The notes: generated from the letters alone by a model not told the origin. Shown: positions 35,617 to 47,950, numbered from the stretch's first letter. The stretch: 64,000 nt of DNA from Butyriboletus loyo (GCA_038093515.1 JBBPSI010000074.1:47558-111557), one strand, 5' to 3'. Numbers and translations: made by a program.

Positions 35617-38235
35617 ATGCCAGTTGCAAAGGGAGCCTCTTTGCCGCTTTCTGGCAAGCAATTCAAGGTTGAAGATGTTCAAGAGGTATATGTCGAGCAA
35701 AATGAAAAGTAAGCCTTATTCTCCCTCTATTTAAACATTATATTAGCCTCATACGATTGTTTCAGATTGCTCGGCGCAATAGGTGCAACCAAGGCCATTT
35801 TGGCGGGATTACGGGAGTTCAATATGAGTGACTGGGTCGTCCGATATCCCACACTCCAGGAGCAGCCTAACGATGCATCCGTCCCACCTTCAAAACCAAA
35901 GCCTCGCCGTTCCATTCGTCGCTCTCTGAGCTTTGCCGACGATCCATCCAATCAGACCGAAATCGTCTACACTCCCTCTCGACAAGGCTCTACCAGTGCT
36001 GTAACTTTGGCGTCGATCGCCGACGCCCAGGAACACCCTGATGAAGATGCGGCGGACTTGGTGGATAAAGCGATTTTTTCTGACAAAACCGGCGACTTCA
36101 CCATCCTTCGACTTGATCTCAAACTTGGTCCCCATGGTTCTTCGGCCTCCCCCGCTGCCCTTGTCTCCCAGTTGGAAAAGGGGTCAATTGCCAACCTCCT
36201 GGATGAGCGTATATCTGTCGCTCTCCAACACATGGACAAACTTCGACTTCGTATCGAGGATACATCATCCAAGGTTTTGGTGACAGGAGACCTCAATTCT
36301 GGCAAATCCACCTTCGTGAACGCCTTGCTCCGACGGGAGGTAATGCCTGTTGATCAACAGCCTTGCACAACCGCCTTCTGTGAAGTCCATGATGCTGCCG
36401 AAAACAATGAGGTCGAGGAGGTTCACGTCCTCAAGGACGGTGTGCAATACTCTATTGCTGACGAATCAACCTTCTCACGCGTCTCTCTTGCTGACTTGGA
36501 GAGCATTGTGACGGACAACGAAAGTGACCAGCCGAGGCTGAAGGTCTATTTGGCAGACAGCAGAGCTACGTCGGAGTCGCTCCTCAACAATGGGGTTGTC
36601 GACATCTCTCTTATAGACGCACCTGGCCTTAACCGGGACAGCCTCAAGACCACTGCGGTTTTCACTCGACAGGAAGAAATTGATGTCATCGTCTTCGTCG
36701 TCTCAGCCGAAAATCACTTCACTCTGTCTGCGAAAGAATTCCTCTGGAATGCCAGCAATGAGAAGGCATACATTTTCATCGTGGTCAACAAATTCGAGCA
36801 GATCAAGAACAAAGAGAAGTGCAAACGGCTGGTTCTCGAGCAAATCAAGGAGTTTAGTCCTCGCACACATGAGAATGCGCAGGACCTCGTTCACTTTGTT
36901 GACTCTGGTGCGGCGCTTCGTCCCTACACTGCCAACCCCGCATTCGACGACCTCGAGTCGTCCCTGCGTTCATTTGTCCTCGTAAAGCGGACGCAGTCGA
37001 AACTTCACCCTATTTCGACGTATCTGTCTAAACTCTTGACCGACATCGACCTTCTTGTCGGCGCAAATGCGATCGTTGCCCAGATGGACATCGATTGCGC
37101 CAAGGACGACCTGGAGAGGGCGAAGCCGATATTTGAGAAGATGAAGAGCGGAAGGGAGAGTTTGGAGGATGCTCTTGAGACTGTCGAAGAAAACGGAGCA
37201 TCTGCTACCGCAAATGGGACCAAGGCTATCCTGTCTGGTGCCCTTGAACGCGTCGGTCATGGCAAACCTGGCGTTGACGCTGCTATCAGCCTTCCCCGCT
37301 TCCCCGGTTTCCTTGGCATCTGGGACTACGCTCGTGATGTACGCAAGGCTTTACTCGCGAGCTTAGATGCCGCAGTCAAGCTCGCGGAGGACGAGGCTCG
37401 CCTTACCACGACGGCCGGTGTTATGAAGATAGGCCTGCTCGGGGATCAGTTCCTTCCAGAGGGCGTAGAGAGATCACGTCGCGTCTTTATGCCGGAGGCC
37501 ATGTTCAGCATTCGACCGGGTAAACAAGGCTCCGCACGCCGTTGCCCCTCCCCAACAGCTAGTGCTGTTGTTGCGGGTGGTGTATACAATCTCGGAATAG
37601 GTCTATCGCGACGCTCTGATATGTTGGACACGTCCATCCTTGATTTGTTCGACTTCAACCATCATCTGTGGGTGCACTTTGGGGACGGAAAGACGGACGA
37701 AGAATATATTGAGGAGAAGAATGCAACGGCCCTTAGCATTCTTTCGGTGGGTGTAGGTGCTTTGACGTTGGTTGGAGGCAAAGCAATCGGTATCCGCGGC
37801 TTCATCGATGGTGTTGTCCGCATCTCTGAGTTGTTTGCGGACGAGTCAGCAAGGAGATGGGTGGCACCCGTCATTGGCGCAGTGGTGGTTGGCGCTACGG
37901 CATACTTCATACTGGAACTTCCGAGCACGATACCCAAGACTATCGGTCGTCGGATTCGGGCCTCGCTTGTTAAAGTTGAGGATGGCGCTACTGAACAAGA
38001 GCTGTTCGTCAATGCGCATGCAGGACGCGTTGGTCGTGAAACACGTAAGGTGCTGCGATACGCGTCTTGGGATCTTCGGGAGCGCTTCAAGATGGCGATG
38101 GAGGACAGAGGGACGGAAGTTCAGAACGCAGAGGCAATTGAGAAGAAGGCAAGGAAGGCACTCGACTACTTCCACGGCGTTGAAAGAAAGACGGGGGTCA
38201 TCCGTGACGATGCTGGTTTGGCTATGGTATTGTAA
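35617..38235 (+). CDS. fzo1: Mitofusin, outer-membrane fusion GTPase
   Basis: Dynamin-related GTPase that tethers and fuses mitochondrial outer membranes. Exons 35617-35708 and 35766-38235 give 853 codons in frame; an additional upstream exon cannot be excluded. A conserved N-terminal helix has KLLGAIGATKAILAGLREFN and WVVRYP. The GTPase domain has G1 GDLNSGKST (about 204-212), the switch region QPCTTAFCEV, G3 DAPG (about 315) and G4 NKFE (about 371). Heptad-type helices follow, then two hydrophobic segments, LSILSVGVGALTLVGG (about 690) and VAPVIGAVVVGATAYFI (about 730), matching the paired Fzo1 membrane anchor. The C-terminal heptad region has ARKALDYFHGVE. The near-absence of introns contrasts with its neighbours. 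Confidence 0.92.
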
Positions 38236-39222
38236 GCCAACCGCGAAGAATTTTGTAGGAATCCTGTGAAGGCATGGTCTGCTATTGAAGGCCTAGTATG
38301 TTCCCCCATCGGTATGGTTTTCTTTTTGTCGTTATGTTACCTTTGCCCGGTGTTCCGAGTTGTCCCACTCTCCTTAATTTACTTATGCCTGTTCGGTATT
38401 TTTATGATCCAGTCTCGTACTTGTTGCGCAGAGACGATGATGTAGCTGTCAAGTCGGGTTCATGCCCTTCACTTAGAGGTTGACTATGCTATATCTGCAC
38501 GAAGACAAATGTGACCAAACAGGCCGGATGGATCCGAAGGGATCAGTTGCTAACGTTACGGCTTATTTGTAAGTAGTTATATCGGTGGCTGCCCCACATA
38601 CAAACTTATACCCATTGCATTGAACTAGTGCCTGCCTTGAAACCACTTCCGAGCGAGATGCCGCGTTCTCATGCAAGCGGATGAGTTGTGAGCGAATCAC
38701 AGGTCTAGAGTCGTCAAAGCGACACACTTGTCTTGTTGATCTCGGTCCAGATTCTAGGTGGAGGTGTTCGAAATCAGAGTCGGATTTTTTTTTCCCGAAC
38801 AAACATCACCCAGACGATTTATAGGACCTTGGCAAAATTTTGCTTCCGACATTGGAATCCGCCGACCGACTCGGCTCAGAAGGAAATCGTGCCCTACATA
38901 GAACATGAAGGGTGGGAAGTGGGTCATCTTATTTATACATGTCTCATTATCTGACTTGCATGGGGTAGCAGCATGGCCGCAGTCAACGAATTTCCGTGAT
39001 CATACCTCAGCACGCCGTGTGGCTGCGTACGATCAGACTGTCGGGTTTCATACTAGCACCCGCAAGAGCACCCGAATACATATTGTCTGCGGAGTGGAGT
39101 ACTGAACCTATTTTTACCCTTTCCTCGTTACTGTATCTCCTTTGGGAACGCGGAGGAGAATATATATATGGGGCATCGAAAGCACCTATTCCTGCTCCTC
39201 CATCCAGCTCTAGCGCCAGAGA
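38236..39222. other. Intergenic region upstream of GH16 gene 1
   Basis: About 990 bases with no recognisable coding signal. It ends with the TATA box at 39161-39169. Confidence 0.45.
39161..39169 (+). promoter_or_regulatory. TATA box of GH16 gene 1
   Basis: The run 'tatatatat' lies 54 bases upstream of the GH16 ATG at 39223, the usual spacing for a fungal core promoter with a short leader. Confidence 0.6.
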
Positions 39223-40895
39223 ATGCCCATCGCACTGGTAACTGGTTGGCTTTATCCACTCGTGGTCGCTCTTGCCACTTTGCCACATGCATCTGCAACT
39301 CAGTATTCGCTAGTAAAAGAATACTACGGATCGAGTTTCTTTGATGACTGGACGTTCTACAACTACTGTACGTCCATTCCTGCTTCCCTCGAACCCGACA
39401 TTCGACGACATGGTCAGATGACAACCTAACGAACGGAGATGCGATGTAACAATTTGAATTGCGTTCGATGCTACTGTTGCACTGACTTGCACAGCTTTGT
39501 CTCGGCCCAGACTGCATTCGCCGACAACCTTGCTTATGTCGACCCAACCACGTCTCATTCGTTCATAAGGGTCGACAATTTCACGACTGTAAGGACGTTG
39601 GTGCGCGTGTTACGTATGTGTATGTGCTCACTCGCACCCCTCTCTGTGACTAGGTTCCGTACAATGACAAACGAAACACTGTCCGAATCACCAGCAATGA
39701 TAGCTTCGCTGTAGGTAGTGTATGGGTGACCGACATGTATCATGTACCCTATGGCGTGAGTCTGACCACCAAAACCGATATCTCACACACTGCGACGGTG
39801 ATCTCATACTTTTCCACTCAGTGTTCGGTCTGGCCTGCTTGGTGGAGGTGGGTGATCTGCGTTGTTCCCAGAAATTGTGCAAACACGTCCTTCTTTACAG
39901 TCAAGCGATTCAATGGCCTCAAGGAGGAGAAATCGATACATTCGAAGGTGTCAACTTGCAAACAAACAATCAAATGTCTCTACACACCGAATCTGTTCGT
40001 ACCTTTTATCCATCGGTCGAACGTTTTTCACATTTTCCATCCTTAGGGATGCACACAAGCCTCACCCAACGAAACGTCGACCCTCGTCACCAGCACCAAC
40101 TGTGCCTATGACGTCAACGGTAATCAAGGATGCATTGTCGTGGACCCGTCCACGTCGTCGTTCGGAGCTGGGTTTGCTAATTCGAGCGGGGGAGCATTTG
40201 TGACAGAATTTGCAACGACTGGTATCAGGTGCGCCAATCACGCTTAGACTGGGTGGTGTCCTCGTTCCTCACCATCCGCTCAGCGTATGGTTCTTCCCGG
40301 TTGGTAGTACACTTGATTCAGACTGCGGCTCGTCTTGACCCTGATCATCTAGCGTTCCCAAATACCGAGCGCATTGACAAATAACGAGAGCACGATTGAC
40401 ACATCCACCTTTGGCACTCCAGTCGGCAATTGGCCCAACACAGGTTGCAACGTCCAAGAGTTCTTCCAGCCTCAGCAACTCATTTTTGATATAACACTTT
40501 GTGGAGGTGCGTCTTTTTTTCATTCGACTCGCCGAGATGGTCTTTGTGCTGACTGATAATCAGATTTTGGTGAGTGATGGGAACGTATGTATCCCCATTT
40601 TGCTCATGCGATGCCCATCACAAAAGCTGGAGATCCCACCATCTTCAATCAGACATGCACGGGCGTCTGCTACAATGACTACGTCATTGGCTCACCGTCC
40701 AACTACGACGATGCGTACTTTGAGATTAGTTATGTCAGAATTTTCAGCCCTGGAAACACCACCACTGTTGTGTCGCCTTCCACCTCGGCAAGCGGTAGTG
40801 CTCCCACACAATCCAGCTCCGCGTCAACGCTTCCAGTGAATAAATATGCGTTGGTCGAGGCGTTCGTCTTGGCTGCCATCGGAGGGCTTCTATAG
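39223..40895 (+). CDS. GH16 glycoside hydrolase (laminarinase-like), probably GPI-anchored
   Basis: Beta-glucan-acting enzyme of the Lam16A-like fungal group. The N-terminal signal sequence is PLVVALATLPHASA. Read across introns: YDNLTNGDAIF, then FADNLAYVDPTTSHSFIRVDN and VWPAWWSQ. The catalytic block is WPQGGEIDTFEGVN, with the nucleophile and acid/base glutamates of the ExDxxE signature. Further typical strings are MSLHTESGC, WPNTGCNVQEFFQPQQLIFDITLCGDFAG and YDDAYFEISYVRIFS. The end is a Ser/Thr-rich linker followed by a hydrophobic tail (ALVEAFVLAAIGGLL), which fits a GPI-attachment signal. About eight introns. A second member lies at 56.2 kb; it lacks this tail. Confidence 0.9.
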
Positions 40896-41642
40896 TTCGA
40901 ATGTTAGTCCTACGTGTAGTCGGATATTTATTCCTGGACAGTTATATATATGGAAAAGGAAGTTGTTTCGTTGCGTCCCAAGCTGCTGACCTTCCCCCGA
41001 GTCTTTCCGACTCTCACCCACGTGAATTGGCTAGATGCTCCTTAATGCCCTCCTCTCGAAAAATCGAGGAACGTGACATAAATGCGGTGCTTCATTGAAC
41101 ACGAACACACGCCGTCTGCCTGGGAACTTCACAAAGGTTTGATAAGTCCATAAATCGCCGAGACGCGTGCCTTTGACGAACGACAGGTTTGCAGCCCAAA
41201 GGGCCATCTCTGCAAAGTCAGGCTCGTCCAAGTACCTCTTGGCTCGTGTAAGATAGCGTTTTGGCCAGCCATCTGATAGAGTCAATCAGGCATCATGCCC
41301 AAAGCGCTTGGACCCGCCAGCGGGAGGCTTGGGATCCGAGATCTGACTGCCAGATTGCGTGGCACCTGCATGTGCTACTGGCAGTAGTGGTCTCACGGGA
41401 GCTCCCCGCTGCTCGATCATACCGACTAAATGAATTAGCCCCGTCGTACAGACCCTTTTCTGATAACCCTGACTTGCACGTCATGACTATCAAACCGCCA
41501 CTGGCAGAATGTCATAACGGTGTTGTCAATTTGGGGTAGAAGGATGCTATATCTATTCTCAAAGTCCAGTTCTATCGGTGGCTCGCGTTTTACCCACCGT
41601 CCTTGTACCCATTCCTCGCCTCTCATTCTCGCAAGTCCACAC
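40896..41642. other. Intergenic region with a minus-strand coding-like scrap
   Basis: A minus-strand open stretch at 41031-41285 reads KRYLDEPDFAEMALWAANLSFVKG and then LWTYQTF. It looks like coding sequence but has no proper start, splice partners or known family. It may be a gene fragment. The rest holds nothing recognised. Confidence 0.3.
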
Positions 41643-42982
41643 ATGCATTCGTCAACTGATCCAAGCTGTTTGTTCAGCGTGGAAGGACAAGTCGCCGTGG
41701 TCACGGGAGGGGGAACAGGTATTACTCCGTAAACATTATGCCTGTCGCAACGGCCTGAATACGACACATCGGCTCAAGGCATAGGACTCATGATTGCCAC
41801 GTCATTAGAACATAACGGTGCCACCGTATACATCATCGGACGTCGTCTCGACGTATTGCAGAAGGCTGCTCGGGAAAACAATGTTCGTCTCTTATCTTCA
41901 CCTCCCTGATAACCCCTGGGTAACTCTTTGTACAGAGGCACGGAAATATTATCCCCCTCCAAGGCGACGTCACCTCTCGAGACTCTCTTCGTTCTATGGC
42001 GCAGACCGTCAGGTCTCGGCATGGATATATCGATCTTCTTGTAAATAATGCCGGGATAGCACGCAATCTACTCCCTCCTCATCTACCCTCCCCGCTCAAC
42101 GGCGCCAATTTCCCGAGAGAGGAAACGGAACCCTCCATCAAATCATTTCAGGACATCCTCTGGAATACGGGAGGACCCCTTGGATTTTCAGAGACATTTG
42201 AAACAAACGTGACCGCGGTTTACTTTACGACGGTGGCGTTTCTCGAGTTACTCCACTTTGGAAATCTAAGACGAGGTGCTTTACCCCCTAAACTGGTCAC
42301 GAACCTGAGCAGCTCGTTGAATGGTGCTACCGACGAGGATGGGTTGCATCGAGCGTCCGCTTCCACTGAATCCCCTACCCCGTATTACTCATTACCACCC
42401 TCGCCTACGATGACACCACCCCCCATCCATGAGCATGTGGCCTTACCAGCGGATTCGGGGAAAGGCTTGCCCGCGCCTACGTCTCAGGTGATCACGGTCT
42501 CATCGTCTGGCTCCTTCAGAGTAGATGCGCGTATCCTTTCCGTCTCCTATACTCTGGCAAAACATGCCTGCACACACCTCGGGAAGCTACTCGCGAACCT
42601 ACTCGCCGATTGGAACATTCGAAGTAACGTCCTTTGCGTACGTACATCCTCCCATCGTGCACTTTTTTTTTGTTTTTCAAAAACTCAAACTTGTTTTTTT
42701 GGACAAACTAGCCAGGCGTGTGGCCTAGTGGTATGTGCTCGTGCCATTTTTTCCCTCTTCAACTCGGCTTGACGGATTTTTTTTTATAATACAGAAATGA
42801 CTAGCTTTGAACACCTGACGCCCGCAAACCTTGCGCGGTCTGTTCCTCTTGGTCGTCCGGGGTCGTTAGCCGAAATGGCGGGTCCGATCTTGTTCCTTGC
42901 CGGACGTGCTGGTGCATACGTCAATGGCGCTGTTTGGTTGGTCGACGGAGGGAGAGTGGGCCAGGTCGCCAGTTCGTATTAA
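41643..42982 (+). CDS. Short-chain dehydrogenase/reductase with a Pro-rich insert
   Basis: Classical SDR oxidoreductase, cytosolic, substrate unknown. It starts MHSSTDPSCLFSVEGQVAVVTGGGTGIG (the TGxxxGxG cofactor loop is formed across intron 1). Then follow TVYIIGRRLDVLQ, IPLQGDVTSRD and DLLVNNAGIA. The catalytic serine lies in ITVSSSGSF and the YxxxK pair in SVSYTLAKHA. Near the end come NVLCPGVWPSEMTSFEHL (across two introns), VPLGRPGSLAEMAGPILFLAG and VNGAVWLVDGG. Between NNAG and the active-site serine is a Ser/Thr/Pro-rich stretch of about 45 residues (around SPTPYYSLPPSPTMTPPP) that normal SDRs lack. The last two introns contain long T runs. Confidence 0.9.
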
Positions 42983-43891
42983 GCACCCATGGGTCGCCAA
43001 GTTTGGGAGAAGGATCTTGAATTCTTCGAGTTCTTCTTCTTCGAGTTGTGGACGCTATCGATGTTTTTTTTGGGGGGGAATTCTCTTCTAGGACCAACGA
43101 CCCCCCTTCCCTTTGTCATGCTTATATGATTATACTCGGCTTTATTCCGTGTCGCCTCGGAGTGCGTCATGTCGCATTGCGTGGTTCTGTAATATCAGGA
43201 TGTACATATTGCTATGCTGGCGTGTCGAATATATACGTATTCGGTCCAATTGCGCATGTATTTCCACGGAGTGAAGACATTCGATTTCGATGGCGGAGAC
43301 TACACTCAAGGAGTCAAGGTATCGATCAGTAAAACAGTTGCTGGTTTCCGAGTGTAGCCGAGTGCTGCAGACTGCTAGCCGTTGGTTCTGACCACCAACC
43401 GGATCGGACATTGCGGGCATTGCCTCAAGTTTGCTTACCAACAAAGATATGGTGTTCATTGAATCTAATCTTGTCTGAAAATTCTGCATCCTTGGTACAA
43501 CATGCAAATTAAATATTCACCTACAGAAAAACTTGCTTGAATAAATATCTTGTGTTTGATATTTGGTAGATGGCTAAATATGCAGCAAAATTACGAGGAT
43601 GCGGGGTACGAGCTCAGGCAGTCTTGCCGTATCGAATTGCTCGGCAACCCGTCTTCCTCCCCTGCTCACAATGCACAGATCTCATAATACATGAGTTTTC
43701 GGCGGTCCCGATGCAAGGTATTTTGGTATGTTCTAGTGGATCTTTAATTTATTGTCGGCAACTACGCGAGTACAAGGAAGGTGAGACAATGAAGCGCAAG
43801 GTGTACGTCTAGATGTTATGTACCCCTTCGTCATCATGAGATTGCTCAAGGATAACCAGTCTTTTTTACTCACGCTCCAAGAGGGCATCCA
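42983..43891. other. Intergenic region with dispersed repeat copy 1
   Basis: About 900 bases between the SDR and 2OG-oxygenase stop codons. It contains a (ttcttcgag) type simple repeat near 43020-43045 and the dispersed repeat at 43326-43402. No gene is recognised. Confidence 0.5.
43326..43402 (-). repeat. Dispersed repeat, copy 1
   Basis: Contains 'atcagtaaaacagttgctgg', 'tttccgagtgtagccgagtg' and 'gttggttctgaccaccaacc'. It is the reverse complement of the copy at 61347-61460, with small internal deletions, and shares a shorter core with 49490-49544. Confidence 0.8.
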
Positions 43892-45381
43892 TCATGATTC
43901 GAAAACTTGTTTGGAGTGAGCGTAGGTCGCCTCCAAGCGTGACTTTACATAGTCCCCTGCAGTGACAACCTCGTATTTCCATGGGTTATCTTCGGTGACA
44001 CATCCTGGGATAGGCTTGAATGCATACTTAGACAACAGCGAGAGTCATGGATGGGGAAACTTACTTCTAGCTTCACGTCATAATCAGTTCCGAAAAATAA
44101 AGGCATCGAGTATCTTTCCTGGCCAGAAGCATTGATGGCGCGATGCAGGGTCGACTTGAACATGTCGTCTGGAGGAGTGTCGGAAAGTTGGGGATGATTC
44201 GATAAGTTGACTTACTGGTCCAGCGGGCGAATTGGTCTCCGAGACTAGAGACATAATCGTTTATTGCAAGTCATGACGCAAAGCATGCGTGATCATACTT
44301 GATAACAAGGCAGCCGGGAATAGGAACAGCATTGATCCAGTCTCTCTTGGTGTTCATCACTTGCAAAGCTGGAACATTGTTTTGCCAGAGAATGGTGAAA
44401 CACTGATTGACTATGGTTCAGAAGCATGTTATGCTCGAAATGGTTGCTATGCGTCACCTCGTAGCTGGCGTCGGGATAAGCAAGGTGGGTTGACTAAGGA
44501 ATGCTTGAACGTACTCGGTATGGGCGCCGATGCCTTCTACACCGTCTAGAGGACTCGCAGGTTGAGGGGGGTAATGAAGCAACCGCATGATTGCTGCAGG
44601 CTCGGTCACCTAATCAACAGTACGCGTCACGTGGACATGCTTGACAAGGCAATTAAAACATGCCTTATCGTCGAAGAAATTCTTTGGAAGATCTAGAGCG
44701 ACAGCGAAGAGAGGGAATAGGGACTGCCCTAGTTTCACGGCGGCGTGGCTGCACGTAGATTGGTGATGGGTGCATCGAAACCACGATTGCGAGTGGACAT
44801 ACTAGTAAGCAAGAACGTCTTCCCGAAATCCGGGGAGATTTTCCGGCCACACATTCACCCCTGACATTGGACCGTCTTGATGTGGCTGCGTGGCATGATC
44901 TATGGATTCCCATCCGATGTCAAAAGCCTCGTGCAAATCCCCCTTATTGTTTGGGTTGGTGTTTTCGGCGAGGAGAGCGGTATACCCTTTGAAGTTGGGC
45001 GTGCGATGAATGTCCAGCTGAGGACTGGTCGGTCATGATACGAGAATGACGGCAGATGACGAACATTGATCTTTGTCGAGGTTGGGAGAGCAAAGAATTG
45101 GCTGGCGCTGTTGATGGCAGCCTTTATTACAGCTTCGGGTATACCATGGTTGTCGACTGCTGGCGAGGTGGGTGGGGGGTTCGCGTTGAGGAGAGAGGAC
45201 TGACCGTAGAAGAAGCCGACGTTGACGCAGGCAGAGCGTATCTCGGCGGCGAGTGCGCGATACAAGACAGGATCGGTGCTCGTCGCGTTCTTCAAGTCAC
45301 TGGACGCGGTTTAAGTCAGGACGATGTGCAAAGGAAGAAGAGCAAGGCTTGCATGATCGGGATATGCTGAAATGCCTCCAT
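43892..45381 (-). CDS. 2-oxoglutarate/Fe(II)-dependent oxygenase (isopenicillin N synthase-like)
   Basis: Non-heme iron oxygenase of unknown substrate, cytosolic. It begins MEAFQHIPIIDLKNATSTDP, where the first intron (45352-45300) splits the second isoleucine and has a GC donor (gcaagc). The DIOX_N domain has IRSACVNVGFFY, VDNHGIPEAVI, QFFALP and KGYTALLAENTNPNNKGDLHEAFDIGWE. The iron site is read as HTDYE, where the Asp codon is assembled across an intron; simple translation suggests HTE, which is wrong. Then come CFTILWQNNVPALQVMN and WINAVPIPGCLVI, the distal histidine in STLHRAINASG, and RYSMPLFFG with the Arg-x-Ser pair for 2-oxoglutarate. The C-terminus is HSKQVFES. Divergent from Vts1, with about 346 bases between starts. 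Confidence 0.88.
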
Positions 45382-45727
45382 GACGAGCGGAGCCAAGATA
45401 TGATTTAAGCTCCGCTGGATCATGTGATGGCTTATTGTCCAGTCGACCTCGTTGCACACCCACGTCGAGGACGTTCTGTTTGTTTTTTTCCATCCTAGAC
45501 CGGCAGGCTCCGCTGGTCTCGTCTAGACACGACGCAGCACCTCCCCGAGTCTCTCTCTCTGCCAAAACGTGCTTTGACTTCTAACCAGGTCCGCACCAAA
45601 CACACCCTTGCCACGTTTCCTCAAGGATCAGGAACAACCTATCTCTCATATTCAATCTCCCTCTCCTTCCTTCACCGCTAGCGGATATCTTTTGTCCACA
45701 TTTTCACCATTTTGCGTCACGGATATA
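45382..45727. promoter_or_regulatory. Divergent promoter of 2OG oxygenase and Vts1
   Basis: 346 bases separating two start codons. C/T-rich tracts lie near the Vts1 start. No TATA box is obvious. Confidence 0.4.
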
Positions 45728-47762
45728 ATGGCAACGCTTCGCCCTCCTTCCAGCCCTTCCCCGTCCCCTCTTCACCCAGAAAACGGCCGCTCCTCAAACG
45801 CCGCACGCGCATCCATGGGTCCTCGTCAGACGCTTGGCCCTGTTTCCCCCCGACCACTCGGTGGCGGTAGCGGCGCTCGTCCTACTAGCGAGTTACTCGG
45901 CAGTGCCACAATGTTCCAAACACCCGAGTCAGAGGCCATCGACCAGTGGTTCGAAAATCTTCAGAACTACGAGGAAACCCTGGAAGATATGGCTGCCGCT
46001 TCCTTGGACGTCAACTTCAAAGAGGAATTGGGTGCAATCGAACAATGTCCGTTCACTCATTCTCTGCTCTCCTCGTTTCTGCTCACTCTTTCCCAGGGTT
46101 CAAAGTGCTTTCCGAAGCCGAGCGAACCGCTGCTCTCTACAGCCTTTTGCAGCAGTCTACCCAAGTTCAAATCAGATTTTTTATTACCGTTCTACAGCAG
46201 ATGGCCCGATCGGATCCAATGACTGCATTGCTTAGCCCAGCGGTCGGAGGCAAGTCATTCTTGCAATTGACTGGGAGCCACACTTACCTCGTCATACAGG
46301 TTCGATGCAGAGCCAGATGGAAGCCAAGCTTTCTCAGATGACCATAAAGTCGCCATCGTTAAAGTCCCCAATGCCATCGTCCCCTCGTGTATTCAGCGGC
46401 AGTCAGAACCGACAGTCACTCGCGCTTGATAGTTCATCCGGATTCCTTTCCCCCGACTCCGCTGCGCTAGGATCCAGCAACGATGCTGCCGCAACTCTTG
46501 CCCAGCAAAGGGCCAAACTCAAAGCGAGCAATGCTGCACACCGTATTTCCGCTCCTATCTTAGCTACTGCCAACGGTGACATCCGCACCACGTGGGGCTC
46601 CGCTCTCAGCCAAGTCGCCGAGCAGAATCACAATTCTCTCGCACATGAAATGATTATCCCCAGCAGCAGCGCTTCGAGACCTAAGAGCACAGAGCTTAGT
46701 GGTTCTCTCGGAACTTCTCGCGTGGAAGCCCTCTCCCCGATGGTTGGCGACAGCTGGGCGAGCAACGTTAATACACCACTTATTCCCATGTTTAGCAAAG
46801 ACGTACAAAGCACTCAGAACCTGGATGCAGCCGCTGCCAAGCTCAATGATTGGAACGGGTCTGGTCCCCGAGTTCCTCTCATGGCTGATCCAAAATCGTT
46901 CCGCCGTCCCTCCAAAACGAGTGGGAACGCCAACGGGACCGCTTCGGACACTGCAAGCCAGAACAGCAGCGTCTTCGACCACGATGGCAATCTCATTTCT
47001 TCTCAGCAATCGGCTCAGCGCAAGAATGCCGCGCCAGTCCCCGCCGGCAATAGCGCGCAGTTTGCTGGTGCCCAACAGGGGCAGTGGAATGGTGCCAGGA
47101 ACCCTGCGTTACCTAGCCCCAACAGGTTTGGCGAGGAGCCTAATGCGTCTTTGAACGGACTCGGCATGGGTGGATTCAACATGGGAGGATTGGGTAGCCC
47201 TGGACTAGGCATGGGGTTACCATCTGCAGGGTTGTTGGCGGGCATGAACCCTCTGCAGATGAACATGTTGAATCTACAAGCACAGATGAACGCCATTGGA
47301 ATGACGCCCGAAGCACAGATACTGGCGGCTCAGATGGCTGCAGGATTCACGCCACAGAGTTGGTTGAGCTTACAGCAGGCTGCGATGCAAGGGAACAGTA
47401 ACAATAGCAACAGGGGCCGCGGTGGCGGTCGGTCACCTGGAATTCCGAAGACAGGTTCTTCAGGTGGAAACAATAGCGGCGGGAGTGGAGCTAAGAAAGA
47501 GGAAGACGAGGTTGACCTCGCGCTGCTCAACGATATCCCGGCCTGGCTCAGGAGCCTGAGGCTACACAAGTATACACCGAACTTTGAGAAGATGAGGTGG
47601 CAGGACATGGTGATCCTGGACGATACAGGATTGGAGGCCATGGGCGTAGCAGCGCTTGGAGCGCGGCGCAAGATGCTGAAGACGTTCGAGACGGTGCGGA
47701 AGAAGATGGGGATCGAGACGCCTGTAGGGTACAATTCTGGTGAAGGGACGAAGGAGGGATGA
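45728..47762 (+). CDS. vts1: SAM-domain RNA-binding protein (Vts1/Smaug family)
   Basis: Post-transcriptional regulator that binds stem-loop Smaug recognition elements and recruits deadenylase (family knowledge). Exons 45728-46046, 46097-46249 and 46300-47762 give 644 codons in frame. The N-terminal conserved block has [58 protein letters not shown]; this helical region precedes a long disordered Ser/Asn/Met-rich middle, with a Gly/Met-rich stretch near 47160-47250. The SAM domain at about 565-630 has [21 protein letters not shown] and [20 protein letters not shown], including the Lys/Arg face used for RNA. Intron 2 (46250-46299) begins GC (gcaagt). The start has an upstream in-frame stop region and a fair context. 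Confidence 0.92.
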
Positions 47763-47943
47763 GGGAATGGAGACATTTGTTGAATAGTGTTCCTCGACTG
47801 GTTATGTTGTTGATATCTCGCGACTTAGGACTATCTCGCTGTAACATACTGTATCCGAAATCGATCTGGGGTCTCGGCAAGGTCCCCAAACACCGAGGGT
47901 CGGGGTCGCGTCCTTTTTGGATTATTCCTGGGCCACGGGACGA

Positions 47944-47950
47944 TATATAA
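47944..47950 (+). promoter_or_regulatory. TATA box of the second SDR gene
   Basis: 'tatataa' sits 107 bases upstream of the ATG at 48057, between Vts1 and the SDR, with a GC-rich flank (gatatataagccccgag). Confidence 0.55.

Noticed and set aside
44289..44560. 2OG oxygenase with HTE instead of the HxD iron motif
   Set aside because: The apparent Glu comes from reading into an intron; the spliced codon is Asp, giving HTDYE.
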